A stretch of 64,000 bases of DNA, from positions 1 to 64,000 of the forward strand of contig JACPPA010000016.1 in the NCBI GenBank assembly GCA_016191285.1, read 5' to 3'. Numbering within the stretch: the stretch's first letter is position 1; the number at the start of each line of letters is the position of its first letter. Of the stretch, positions 54,213-62,623 are shown piece by piece. Both the position numbers and the translations under genes were made by a program. The notes below the pieces were generated by a model, which saw nothing but the letters and a program-made list of their open reading frames with translations, was not told where the DNA came from and did not search any database. The DNA comes from Gammaproteobacteria bacterium (GTDB lineage Bacteria > Pseudomonadota > Gammaproteobacteria > Ga0077536).

Positions 54213-55547
54213 ATGAGCATGGCTAAAAAATTTCACCTGTCACTGTTTTCCAGTCCACCCGTCATGCACCATCAAGTCGGCGGGTGGCGGCATCCGCGCA
54301 ATATCAAGCGCGGGTACCGCTTCGATCGCGCTGACATCTGGCAGTACTGCGCGGGGCTGGCCGAAGCCGCGAAATTCGATTTCGTCTTCTCGGCGGATTT
54401 CGGCGGGATATACGACGTTTTCCAGAATGATTACAAACTGGCCGTGCGCCATGGCGTGCAGGTGCCTTGCTTCGATCAAACCGTGCTGCATATGTTCATG
54501 GCGGCGGCGACCCAGCGAATCGGCGTCATCCCGACGGTTTCAATCAATGGTCGTCAGCCATGGCACGTAGCCCGAATGCTGGCGACGATGGACCATTTGA
54601 CAGGCGGGCGTAGCGGCTGGAACGTGGTGTCTTCGTTCCAGAAAATTGGCGCCCAGAACTTGGGGATGGAAGATTTATTAGATCACAAAACGCGCTACGA
54701 ACGTGCGGACGAGTTCGCGGAAGTTTGCCACCGACTCTGGATGAGTTGGGAACCTGATGCGGTGGTTATGGATGCCGAACAGGACATTTTTGCAGACCCG
54801 TCCAAAGTCCACCCGATCGACTTCGTCGGCAAGTATTTCAAGTGCCGAGGACCGTTGAATCTCCATCGTAGCCCCCAGGGGGAGCCGCTGTTCGTACAGG
54901 CAGGACAGTCCGCAGGCGGTGTCCGCTTTGCTGCCAAGTGGGCGGAATGTGTTTTCTCGATCCAATCGTTTGTGGAAGGGATGAAGCGATCCTACGATGC
55001 TTACAAGGAGACCGCGGCGAAGGAATTTGGACGCGACCCTGATTCAATCAAAGTCATGTTTTCGATGATGCCCATCGTCGGTGAGACGGAGGAAATTGCC
55101 CAGAAGAAAGCCGAACTGCAACGGGCGCTGACGCCGGAAGTCGGCGGCTTGGTGTGGTACTCGGGAATTCTTGAAACCGATCTCTCACAATTGGACCTCA
55201 GTGCGCCGCTAGATGAAAAGCTGAATGTGCCGGGGATTCAAGGGCTTCTGCAAGCCTTTACTAAGACCGAGGCGGGACGACGCATGTCGGTCGGCGAAAT
55301 TGCCAAGTCTTTCGGGGAGACCTGTAGCGATCCGCTTGTCGTCGGCACCGCGGAGCAGATTGCTGACTGGATGGAGTCGACGATGAACGCGGTAGGAGGA
55401 GATGGCTTTTTGATCTGCCCTAGCTACCTACCGGGGATGATCGAGGAGTTTGTAGATTTGGTCGTCCCCGTTCTGCAGAAACGTGGCGTAGTCCGGCGCG
55501 AGTACATCGAAGGGGGCACCCTGCGTGACAACTTGATGGCCTTCTAA
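54213..55547 (+). CDS. FMN-dependent luciferase-like monooxygenase (NtaA/DszA family)
   Basis: 444 residues (ATG 54213; the ATG at 54219, MAKKFHLSLFSSPPVMHHQV, is equally good). Third member of the KKFHL group in this window: FVFSADFGGIYDVFQNDYKL, TMDHLTGGRSGWNVVSSFQK, TRYERADEFAEVCHRLWMSW, VQAGQSAGGVRFAAKWAECV, LICPSYLPGMIEEFVDLVVP and the ending LRDNLMAF. A BadH-like dehydrogenase gene follows 113 bp downstream on the same strand. Confidence 0.87.
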   Translation: MSMAKKFHLSLFSSPPVMHHQVGGWRHPRNIKRGYRFDRADIWQYCAGLAEAAKFDFVFSADFGGIYDVFQNDYKLAVRHGVQVPCFDQTVLHMFMAAATQRIGVIPTVSINGRQPWHVARMLATMDHLTGGRSGWNVVSSFQKIGAQNLGMEDLLDHKTRYERADEFAEVCHRLWMSWEPDAVVMDAEQDIFADPSKVHPIDFVGKYFKCRGPLNLHRSPQGEPLFVQAGQSAGGVRFAAKWAECVFSIQSFVEGMKRSYDAYKETAAKEFGRDPDSIKVMFSMMPIVGETEEIAQKKAELQRALTPEVGGLVWYSGILETDLSQLDLSAPLDEKLNVPGIQGLLQAFTKTEAGRRMSVGEIAKSFGETCSDPLVVGTAEQIADWMESTMNAVGGDGFLICPSYLPGMIEEFVDLVVPVLQKRGVVRREYIEGGTLRDNLMAF

Positions 55548-55660
55548 TGCGAATCTTTGGCGCGTCGCGCGCGGATCAGAATTGATCCAGTGAATAGGCG
55601 CGTCGATACGATACGAATTAATGTGCAGAACCTGCGCGCCCGCCGCCAAGGGAGGGACAG

Positions 55661-56422
55661 ATGCGTGGATTGAAAGACAAATCGGTAATCGTAACCGGCG
55701 GAGCCAGCGGTATCGGCCAGGCTATTGCTCAGCGGCTCGGCGCGGAAGGGTGCAAGGTAGCGATAATAGATCGGAATCAACAGGGCGCCGAGAGTGTAGC
55801 GTCAGCCATTCGGAATGACGGGGGCACTGCCTACGCCTATACGCTCGACATCACCGATTATGCTGCCGTGGCGGCTGCCATCGAGAAATTCGAACAGGCA
55901 GCGGGCGCGCTCTTCGGGTTGGTGAATAACGCCGGCTGGGACGAGGCGAAGCCATTTCTCAAGACTGAGCCGGAATTCTGGAGGAAGGTGATTGACATCA
56001 ATTTGTACGGTCCACTCAATTTTACGCACTGCGTGGGCCGTCGACTGGCGGTGCACGGCGCGGGACGGGTGGTGAGTATCGCATCCGATGCAGGCCGTGT
56101 GGGTTCGTCCGGCGAAGCCGTCTACTCCGCCGCCAAGGGTGGCATCATCGCCTGTATGAAGACACTGGCGCGCGAACTCGCCAAGCAAGGCATTACCTTC
56201 AACACGGTCTGTCCTGGGCCGACCGACACACCACTGCTAGCAGCGGTGGATGCGGCTGGTGGCGGCCGTCTCGTCGAGGCTTTACAGCGCGCGATTCCAA
56301 TGCGGCGGCTCGCGCAACCCACCGATTTTCCCGGTCTGGTCGCGTTTCTATTGAGCGACGACGCCGGCTTCATCACCGGCCAAACGATCAGCATCTCGGG
56401 CGGTCTTACCATGCACGGTTGA
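55661..56422 (+). CDS. Short-chain dehydrogenase, BadH-like
   Basis: 253 residues behind an AGGGAGGGACAG ribosome-binding site. NAD-binding GGASGIGQAIAQRL, NNAG, catalytic Ser in SIASDAGRVGSSGEAVYSAA with Tyr and Lys in YSAAKGG. The stretches NNAGWDEAKPFLKTEPEFW and VGSSGEAVYSAAKGGIIA closely recall BadH, the 2-hydroxycyclohexanecarboxyl-CoA dehydrogenase of alicyclic acid degradation. A role in oxidising a hydroxyacyl-CoA ring intermediate is inferred from this likeness and from the dehydrogenases and crotonases nearby. Confidence 0.83.
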   Translation: MRGLKDKSVIVTGGASGIGQAIAQRLGAEGCKVAIIDRNQQGAESVASAIRNDGGTAYAYTLDITDYAAVAAAIEKFEQAAGALFGLVNNAGWDEAKPFLKTEPEFWRKVIDINLYGPLNFTHCVGRRLAVHGAGRVVSIASDAGRVGSSGEAVYSAAKGGIIACMKTLARELAKQGITFNTVCPGPTDTPLLAAVDAAGGGRLVEALQRAIPMRRLAQPTDFPGLVAFLLSDDAGFITGQTISISGGLTMHG

Positions 56423-56662
56423 GGGGGGCATTCGCATTAACCAGCAGATATTCTTTAATCCGAGCAGGTGAGTGTCCCGACTACCACCATCAAACGACTC
56501 AAGATCGACAACGTCTTTCAGCTTTGTTTCTGTATTGAATGAATTGTCGCTGCCCACGATCCGCGATGTGCCGAAACCGGTCATCGTGCAGCCTCGACGA
56601 CGGGCAGTGACTCCGTGACCCTTGCGACAAGACGAACGACCGGGGCCATGTGAGCGCTCGTA

Positions 56663-57799
56663 TTACAAGGTGCGCCCGATAATCTCTTTCATAATTTCCG
56701 AGGACCCGCCCGCGATGCGACTCATTCGATGCCCGGCCCACGCGCGCGCGATCGGATAATCCCACATGCAACCATTACCGCCGTGCAGCTGCAGGCATTG
56801 ATCGAGTACGCGCCCTAGCGCTTCTGTGCTGGATAGCTTGGCCATGGCGGCATCATTTGCATCGAGCGCGTCCTGCATGTGTAACTCGATGCAGCGGTCG
56901 ACGAAGCTGCGCACGACCGCCGCCTGGGTCTTAACCTCGGCCAATGTGAAGCGTGTATTTTGAAACTCTATGAGTGTTCTGCCGAAGGCGTGGCGGTCCT
57001 TCGTGTAAGCGATAGTCGTGTCGAGTGCGGCTTCGATGGCCATCGTCGCGCGGATCGCAATCAACAGGCGCTCTTGCGCAAGTTGCTGCATGAGATAGTG
57101 AAAGCCGCGATTCTCACCACCGAGTAGTCGGTCAGCGGCAAGCCGCACGTCGCTGAAGAAGAGCTCGGAGGTGTCTTGCGCATGCCAACCGATCTTGTCG
57201 AGATTGCGGCCACGGCGGAAGCCCATGTCGTCGCCGGCGACCAAGAATAAGCTGATGCCCTTCGCGCCTTCCGTTTGACCGGTCCTGCACGCCGTGATGA
57301 TGAGATCGGCAATCTGACCATTGGAGATAAAGGTCTTTTGCCCATTCAGGATGAAGTCATTACCTTCGTGCACGGCGCGCGTACGAATTCCCCGCAGATC
57401 GCTGCCAGCGTCCGGTTCCGTCATCGCGATGGCGCCAATGATTTCGCCCGCACACATGCGCGGCAGCCACCTCAGTTTTTGCTCCTCACTGCCGTAGAGC
57501 AAGAGATACGGCGCGACGATGCCGGAATGCAGATGAAATGCCGGCCCGCTCGCTTCCACCCGTGCGAGTTCTTCAGTGACGATCGCTGTGTGCAGGAAAT
57601 CACCACCAGGACCGCCGTACTGATCCGGCACGATGGTGCACAGGAAGCCGTTCGTTCCAGCGGCGCGCCAGATCTCGCGGCTGACCATTCCGTCGTGCTC
57701 CCATTGCGCGTGATATGGCACGATCTCGCGCGCGACGAAGCGGCGCACGCTGTCGCGGAAGGTCTCATGTTCGGCAGAAAAAATTGTGCGTGGAATCAT
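56663..57799 (-). CDS. Acyl-CoA dehydrogenase
   Basis: 378 residues from MIPRTIFSAEHETFRDSVRR (57799), with GAGG in front; the frame is open to 58120 but the extra sequence has no likeness to the family. Features: GGPGGDFLHTAIVTEELARV, TEPDAGSDLRGIRTRAV, DRHAFGRTLIEFQNTRFTLA and QLHGGNGCMWDYPIARAW. The loop at the usual catalytic Glu reads IAGGSSEIMKE, as in steroid-type FadE enzymes that take their base from elsewhere. It has its own sigma54 promoter at 57940-57955. Confidence 0.86.
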   Translation of the reverse strand: MIPRTIFSAEHETFRDSVRRFVAREIVPYHAQWEHDGMVSREIWRAAGTNGFLCTIVPDQYGGPGGDFLHTAIVTEELARVEASGPAFHLHSGIVAPYLLLYGSEEQKLRWLPRMCAGEIIGAIAMTEPDAGSDLRGIRTRAVHEGNDFILNGQKTFISNGQIADLIITACRTGQTEGAKGISLFLVAGDDMGFRRGRNLDKIGWHAQDTSELFFSDVRLAADRLLGGENRGFHYLMQQLAQERLLIAIRATMAIEAALDTTIAYTKDRHAFGRTLIEFQNTRFTLAEVKTQAAVVRSFVDRCIELHMQDALDANDAAMAKLSSTEALGRVLDQCLQLHGGNGCMWDYPIARAWAGHRMSRIAGGSSEIMKEIIGRTL

Positions 57800-57939
57800 C
57801 AATGAAGGCCTCTGCTCGGTGACTTGTGAAGACTGTATCTTGACACGGGAAATTTCACATAAGCGTATTGACCGGGGCAACAGACATACCAGCCTCCTTG
57901 AGGCATTTACGGGCTTGGAGGAACTCGCAATCAGCATGA

Positions 57940-57955
57940 GGCAAAATGGATGCCA
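57940..57955 (-). promoter_or_regulatory. Sigma54 promoter of the leftward acyl-CoA dehydrogenase gene
   Basis: On the minus strand TGGCATCCATTTTGCC, GG-N10-GC, close to consensus. The start would be near 57928, giving a leader of about 130 bases. The repeat cluster at 58035-58085 lies 80-130 bp upstream. Confidence 0.75.
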
Positions 57956-58034
57956 GACGCGGATTACCTGAATGCACGCCACGCAAAACGAAGCGGAACA
58001 GGGGCGTCGTCCCGATATTTTGTATCGCGCTGAA

Positions 58035-58085
58035 CTGTGCAGATCTGTGCAGTAAAGAACTGCACCGGAGGGTCTCCTGCACAGG
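58035..58085. promoter_or_regulatory. Shared activator-binding repeat cluster between two divergent sigma54 promoters
   Basis: CTGTGCAG at 58035-58042 and again at 58045-58052, CTGCAC at 58060-58065, and the 10-bp palindrome CCTGCACAGG at 58076-58085. It is 80 bp from the leftward promoter (57955) and 83 bp from the rightward one (58168), nearly symmetrical. Confidence 0.75.
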
Positions 58086-58167
58086 TTTACGGCATAAAAC
58101 ACTCGCGTGCGCTGTAGCAACCATCTAAGACGGTAGAAGGTTGTGTACCCCGGTCTTCTCCCAGGAA

Positions 58168-58183
58168 AGGCATGAAAATTGCT
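58168..58183 (+). promoter_or_regulatory. Sigma54 promoter of the rightward enoyl-CoA hydratase-like gene
   Basis: AGGCATGAAAATTGCT with GG-N10-GC and a full TTGCW -12 half. The start would be near 58195, about 180 bases before the gene at 58375. Confidence 0.7.
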
Positions 58184-58374
58184 GACTTAATGTGATTGCC
58201 TTTTGGATAGGTGATCATCAAATAGCCGCTAGTCGGGTGATGCGAGCCATTGCATTCCGCTAAAAGACTTTATCCCCGCGTGCACATCGAAACCGTGCGC
58301 GCCGGCATATTCCGGAATACGAGGCTGCGCCGTCCTCGAATCATGTCAAACCAAAGCGTTAGGAGCTCATATCC

Positions 58375-59181
58375 ATGTCTGGACTTCCATCACTTACCGA
58401 TACGTCTCTCGTGCTCGATGGCCGAGTTGCCGTCCTTACTTTTCGCCGCCACGATGTGCGAAACGCGTTAACCAGCACCGAGATTGTCACGGATATCGTC
58501 GCGACGCTGAACTGGGCGAACAACAATTCGGCGGTGTCGGTGGTGATATTGACTGGCGAAGGTACCGCATTCTCCGCTGGCGGTAATATCAAGACCATGA
58601 GCGAACACACGAAGGCTCCGGCGTTCGAACTGCAGGGCGATTACAAGCGAGATATTCAACGTATTCCCCGCGCGCTCCAAAGCACCGGTGTTCCTGTCAT
58701 CGCCGCCGTTAACGGCGCAGCAATTGGCGCCGGTTTTGATCTTGCCAACATGTGCGACATCCGCATCGGATCGACGGACGCGCGGTTCTGCGAGACCTTC
58801 GTAAATCTCGGGATCGTCCCAGCCATTGGCGGAGCGTGGTTTCTGCAGCGCTTGGTGGGCTATCAACGCGCTGCTGAGATTACGTTGACCGGACGTATGA
58901 TTTCAGCTGCCGAAGCACTCCAACTCGGCATTTTGATGGAAGTAACGCAACCCGATGCATTACTGTCGCGCGCGCATGAAATCGCGGCAGCCATTGCCGC
59001 CAAGCCGCCACTTGCCGTTCGCTACGCGAAACAATTGTTGAAGCTCGCCCAATCGCAACCGCTGGCAGAGCATCTTGAAGTGTGTTCAGCAATCCAGGCC
59101 CTGTGTCACAAGACTGAGGACCATGCCGAAGCACTACAGGCTTTTCTTGAGAAGCGACCGGGCGACTATAAAGGGCGATGA
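58375..59181 (+). CDS. Crotonase-family enoyl-CoA hydratase/isomerase
   Basis: 268 residues with AGGAGC before the ATG. The oxyanion-hole regions are TGEGTAFSAGGNIKTM and AAVNGAAIGAGFDLANMCDI. By eye, the residue aligned with Glu144 of rat crotonase is Phe (ETFVNLGIVPAIGG), while the Glu164 position is kept (AAEITLTG). Such single-Glu members include isomerases and special hydratases, so a plain hydratase is not assured. A close paralog lies at 62624-63430. Driven by the sigma54 promoter at 58168. Confidence 0.85.
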   Translation: MSGLPSLTDTSLVLDGRVAVLTFRRHDVRNALTSTEIVTDIVATLNWANNNSAVSVVILTGEGTAFSAGGNIKTMSEHTKAPAFELQGDYKRDIQRIPRALQSTGVPVIAAVNGAAIGAGFDLANMCDIRIGSTDARFCETFVNLGIVPAIGGAWFLQRLVGYQRAAEITLTGRMISAAEALQLGILMEVTQPDALLSRAHEIAAAIAAKPPLAVRYAKQLLKLAQSQPLAEHLEVCSAIQALCHKTEDHAEALQAFLEKRPGDYKGR

Positions 59182-59552
59182 TCGCATTACCCGCGACGCC
59201 AACGAGGGGAGAGCGATTGACGAGCGAATCGCGGTAGAGGTCAGGGGCCTTTCAACCATTGTGGACACGCGCGTTCGACTTCATGTGTTCGAGATGCCCC
59301 GCCCGCTGAATAAACCATAAGGAAACTCTGCAAAAGCAAAGTGTCCCTAAAGTGATTCCCTGTATCTGAATAGGCCCATCCGGTGTTGCAACGACCCTGG
59401 GATATCCGCCGATCACGATGTACAGAATTTTGCACAAGTGCGGAAGTCTGTGGTGTCACGGTCGAGATGGCGTCAGAGGCCGCAACCTTTGGCTCCGCCG
59501 CATCCTCGAGATCGGGGCGTGCTACACGACCCTTATGTCGGAGAAGAAAAAT
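59182..59552. other. Non-coding stretch before the 59.6 kb sigma54 promoter
   Basis: I find no gene here. TTTGCACAAGTGC at 59428-59440 resembles the TGTGCA/TGCACA half sites and lies about 113 bp upstream of the promoter at 59553, the expected distance for an activator site. The remaining sequence shows nothing that can be named. Confidence 0.45.
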
Positions 59553-59568
59553 TGGCATGTGATTTGCT
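59553..59568 (+). promoter_or_regulatory. Sigma54 promoter of the dehydrogenase/CoA-transferase/flavin reductase operon
   Basis: TGGCATGTGATTTGCT differs from TGGCACG-N4-TTGCW at a single specified position. The start would be near 59580, 78 bases before the gene at 59658. This is the best match in the window. Confidence 0.8.
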
Positions 59569-59657
59569 TCTATTCGCTACTAGCGGAACGGTATGCTGTC
59601 GTGACAGGTGTCGTAATTCCGGAATTCATGACGATGACGACAGAATAGGAGAAGAGC

Positions 59658-60803
59658 ATGTCGCAAACGGTCAGTCACTTGCTCGGGGAAGAGCACGGGA
59701 CATTCCGCCAGTCCGTGCGGCGCTTCGCCGAGCGCGAAATCGCGCCGTTGGTCGATGCAGCCGAGACTAGCGGTCGCTTTCCAGTGCAGATCATGGCGCG
59801 CGCAGGTGAATTGGGTTTTCTGGCTGTCGGCTATCCGGAGTCGTTGGGTGGCGGCGGAGTCGGGCTGTCGTTCGAATGCATTCTCGTCGAGGAATGTGCC
59901 CGAGTCTGTGCCGGCATCACGTCTGGCATGATGCTGCAAACGGGGCTTGGGACGGCGTTGATTCACAAATTCGGTAATCCGGAGCAGCATGCGAACTATC
60001 TGATCCCCGCGTTGCGTGGCGAGAAGCTCGGATGTTATGCGATGACCGAACCTGACGCGGGCTCGGATGTGCTCGGGATGCGCGGCACCGCGACAAGGAC
60101 CACCAGTGGTTATCGGGTGCGTGCGAACAAGGTGTTCATCACCTGCGCGCCATTCGCTGACTTCATTGTATTGGTCGTGTATACGGATGCTGCGGCTCGG
60201 CAGAAGGGCTTGAGCGTATTCATTGTCGATCGGCACCAGCCGGGGATTGAAGTGCGCGCTTTGCGTAAGCTGGGCCATCACTCGATGGAAACCGGCGAGC
60301 TGACAATCGATTGCGAAGTGCCTGCGGCCGCCCTGCTAGGTGAAGAGGGGCGTGGCATGGAGTATCTGCTGCAAGGCCTCGAAAAAGGGCGCATCACCCA
60401 TGCCGCGCGCAGCCTCGGCGTCGCAATGGCGGCCAAAGATCTCACCCGCAGCTATACCGCCGAACGTCGGCAATTCGGCAAGGCACTCAATCAATTCCAG
60501 GCCATTCAGTTCGAACTGGCGCGCATGGAGATCGATGTCACGAGTGCCGCCTTGCATGTCTATAGCGCAGCACTCAAACATGAGCGCGGGGAGCGGTCTA
60601 TGGTGGCGGCGTCGATGGCCAAGGTGGTCGCGAGCGAGGTAGCAGAGCGAGTGACCAGCCGCGCGCTGCATCTGCACGGTGGCTATGGCTACATGGCGGA
60701 ATATCCGATCGAACGCCTGTTCCGCGACGCCAAGCTGTATCCGATTACCGAAGGCACGACCGAGATTCAGCTGCGTACCCTCGCCCGCGAGCTCGGGATA
60801 TGA
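59658..60803 (+). CDS. Acyl-CoA dehydrogenase
   Basis: 381 residues after an AGGAGAAGAGC ribosome-binding site. Features: GELGFLAVGYPESLGGGGVG, AMTEPDAGSDVLGMRGTATR, AERRQFGKALNQFQAIQFEL and HLHGGYGYMAEYPIERLFRD. The loop ITEGTTEIQLR keeps the catalytic Glu. It starts a compact operon with the CoA-transferase (4-bp ATGA overlap) and the flavin reductase, and is the natural partner of the CoA-transferase. Confidence 0.88.
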   Translation: MSQTVSHLLGEEHGTFRQSVRRFAEREIAPLVDAAETSGRFPVQIMARAGELGFLAVGYPESLGGGGVGLSFECILVEECARVCAGITSGMMLQTGLGTALIHKFGNPEQHANYLIPALRGEKLGCYAMTEPDAGSDVLGMRGTATRTTSGYRVRANKVFITCAPFADFIVLVVYTDAAARQKGLSVFIVDRHQPGIEVRALRKLGHHSMETGELTIDCEVPAAALLGEEGRGMEYLLQGLEKGRITHAARSLGVAMAAKDLTRSYTAERRQFGKALNQFQAIQFELARMEIDVTSAALHVYSAALKHERGERSMVAASMAKVVASEVAERVTSRALHLHGGYGYMAEYPIERLFRDAKLYPITEGTTEIQLRTLARELGI

Positions 60804-62050
60804 AAAAGAAGCGTAGCGCGCTGTCGACTGGCGAACTCCCGCTTTTTTCGGTGGCCTATCCTCCTGCCGAACCCGCCTCGCTGCCGTTAGGTGGCATCCG
60901 CGTCCTTGACCTCTCGCAGGTGTTGGCCGGCCCCTGCTGTGCGAGCATGCTGGGAGATCTTGGCGCGGAAGTAATCAAGATTGAGCCGCCGTCGCGGGAT
61001 TTGATTGCCGCTGCGGACGATCACTTAGGACCTGGTTACAGTGCCTACTACGCCGCGGCCAATCGCAACAAGCGCTACGCGATGCTGGACTTCACCGTTC
61101 CGAGCGGGCGGGCAGAGCTCGATAGTCTGATCCGCGACGCCGACATCGCCATCCTGAATCTGCGGCCCCAGTCCCTCGCCAAACTCAGACTTCGTTACGA
61201 AGATCTCGTGGCGACAAATCCGACGCTAATTTATTGCTTGATCACCGGATTCGGCGAAACTGGCCCACGCTGCGCTGAGCCTGGTATGGATCTGATAGCC
61301 CAAGCCTTGGGCGGCATCATGGGCACCACCGGCGAAGCGGCTGGCGCACCAGTCAAGGCGAGTTCTCCGATCGCTGATTTTGCCAGTGCGCTGTTTGCCA
61401 TCCAAGGAATACTCGCGGCCTTATGGCGGCGTGGCAGCACGGGGCAAGGCGCCAAGGTGGGAGTCAATTTGTTGGATTCTACCGTGGCGATGCTGGGTAA
61501 TTTTGTACCTCAGCACTTTGCCACCGGGGAGGAGGTTGTCCCGATTGGCGGCGGTCATCCCCAGTTGGTGCCTTATCAGGCGTTCGAAGCCAGCGATGGC
61601 TGGTTCGTGGTGGCCTGCATCTCGCAGGCATTCTGGCGTGCGTTATGTGTATTACTCGAGCGCCAAGCGTGGATTGACGACCCACGGTATCGGACCAATA
61701 CGGATCGCCGTAACAACCGTTCTGAATTAGTCGCGGAGCTGGCGACGATCTTCTGCCAACAGTCGCGCGCTCATTGGGTCGGGCTGCTCGCCAGCGCCGG
61801 GGTGCCGACAGCAGAGATCAATCGCTTCAGCGAAGTTTTTCGCGATCCGCAGGTCATACACAACGCAGGGGTGGTGCGCGTGTCCCACGCCACGGTCGGC
61901 GACTACGCAGTCGTACGTAATCCGGTCATCCTCGACAATCATTCGTTGCCAGTCAGGTTGCCGGTGGGTCGCCCCGAGCCCGGCGACACTCTGCCGCGCT
62001 TCACGGAACGCCAAGTCCGCCACGTCAATAATGGAATAGCCAATGAATAA
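60800..62050 (+). CDS. Class III (CaiB/BaiF family) CoA-transferase
   Basis: 416 residues. Features: GGIRVLDLSQVLAGPCCASM, GAEVIKIEPPSRD, YAAANRNKRYAMLDFTVPSG, ADIAILNLRPQSLAKL and ITGFGETGPRCAEPGMDLIA. The usual ENF-x-PG stretch with the catalytic Asp is altered (LNLRPQSL), as in some homologs, so the catalytic residue needs alignment. It overlaps the dehydrogenase before it (ATGA) and the flavin reductase after it (8 bp), so all three are translated together. Confidence 0.86.
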   Translation: MKKKRSALSTGELPLFSVAYPPAEPASLPLGGIRVLDLSQVLAGPCCASMLGDLGAEVIKIEPPSRDLIAAADDHLGPGYSAYYAAANRNKRYAMLDFTVPSGRAELDSLIRDADIAILNLRPQSLAKLRLRYEDLVATNPTLIYCLITGFGETGPRCAEPGMDLIAQALGGIMGTTGEAAGAPVKASSPIADFASALFAIQGILAALWRRGSTGQGAKVGVNLLDSTVAMLGNFVPQHFATGEEVVPIGGGHPQLVPYQAFEASDGWFVVACISQAFWRALCVLLERQAWIDDPRYRTNTDRRNNRSELVAELATIFCQQSRAHWVGLLASAGVPTAEINRFSEVFRDPQVIHNAGVVRVSHATVGDYAVVRNPVILDNHSLPVRLPVGRPEPGDTLPRFTERQVRHVNNGIANE

Positions 62051-62546
62051 CGCGCATCACCAAGCCGTGGAATTACCGCCCATTAGGGGTCAGGAATTTC
62101 GCCGTTTGTGCGGATCCTGGGCGACCGGCGTCGCGGTATTGACGACGCATGACGATGAAGGTCGCCGTGCGGCACTGACAATGAATGCGGTGACTTCGCT
62201 GTCGCTCGACCCACCTTTGATGCTGGTCTGTGTGGCCAATACTTCCGATACATTGATGGCACTACGGCAGTCTGGTGTTTTCTGTATCAACGTGCTGGCG
62301 GTGGGACAAGAAGAGATCGCCGCGCGTTGCGCGGCGAAAGGTAGTGACAAGCTGGAACGTATCCCGTATCGCGTCGGGGTTACCGGTGTCCCGGTCATTG
62401 AAGGAAGCCTTGTCGCGCTGGAGTGTCGCCTAATCAACGATGTGAGTGGCGGCGATCACCGTATTCTCATCGGCGAGGTGGTCTCTGGGTATGATTCGCC
62501 TGGGGCGCCATTGCTCTATTTTCGCGGTAATTACGCGAGATTATAG
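62043..62546 (+). CDS. Flavin reductase (HpaC-like)
   Basis: 167 residues of the flavin reductase-like FMN-binding family: FRRLCGSWATGVAVLTTHDD, AALTMNAVTSLSLDPPLMLV, FCINVLAVGQEEIAARCA and the C-terminal GDHRILIGEVVSGYDSPGAP. It makes free FMNH2 or FADH2 for a partner oxygenase. No monooxygenase is in its own operon, so it may serve the luciferase-like and DszC-like enzymes elsewhere in the window, which share the same type of promoter. Confidence 0.87.
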   Translation: MNNAHHQAVELPPIRGQEFRRLCGSWATGVAVLTTHDDEGRRAALTMNAVTSLSLDPPLMLVCVANTSDTLMALRQSGVFCINVLAVGQEEIAARCAAKGSDKLERIPYRVGVTGVPVIEGSLVALECRLINDVSGGDHRILIGEVVSGYDSPGAPLLYFRGNYARL

Positions 62547-62623
62547 TACCTATGGTCACCCGTGAAATGCGGTCGATGATGGATCACATTTTTAACTTTA
62601 TTCTCCAAACTTAAGGTCCCGTA

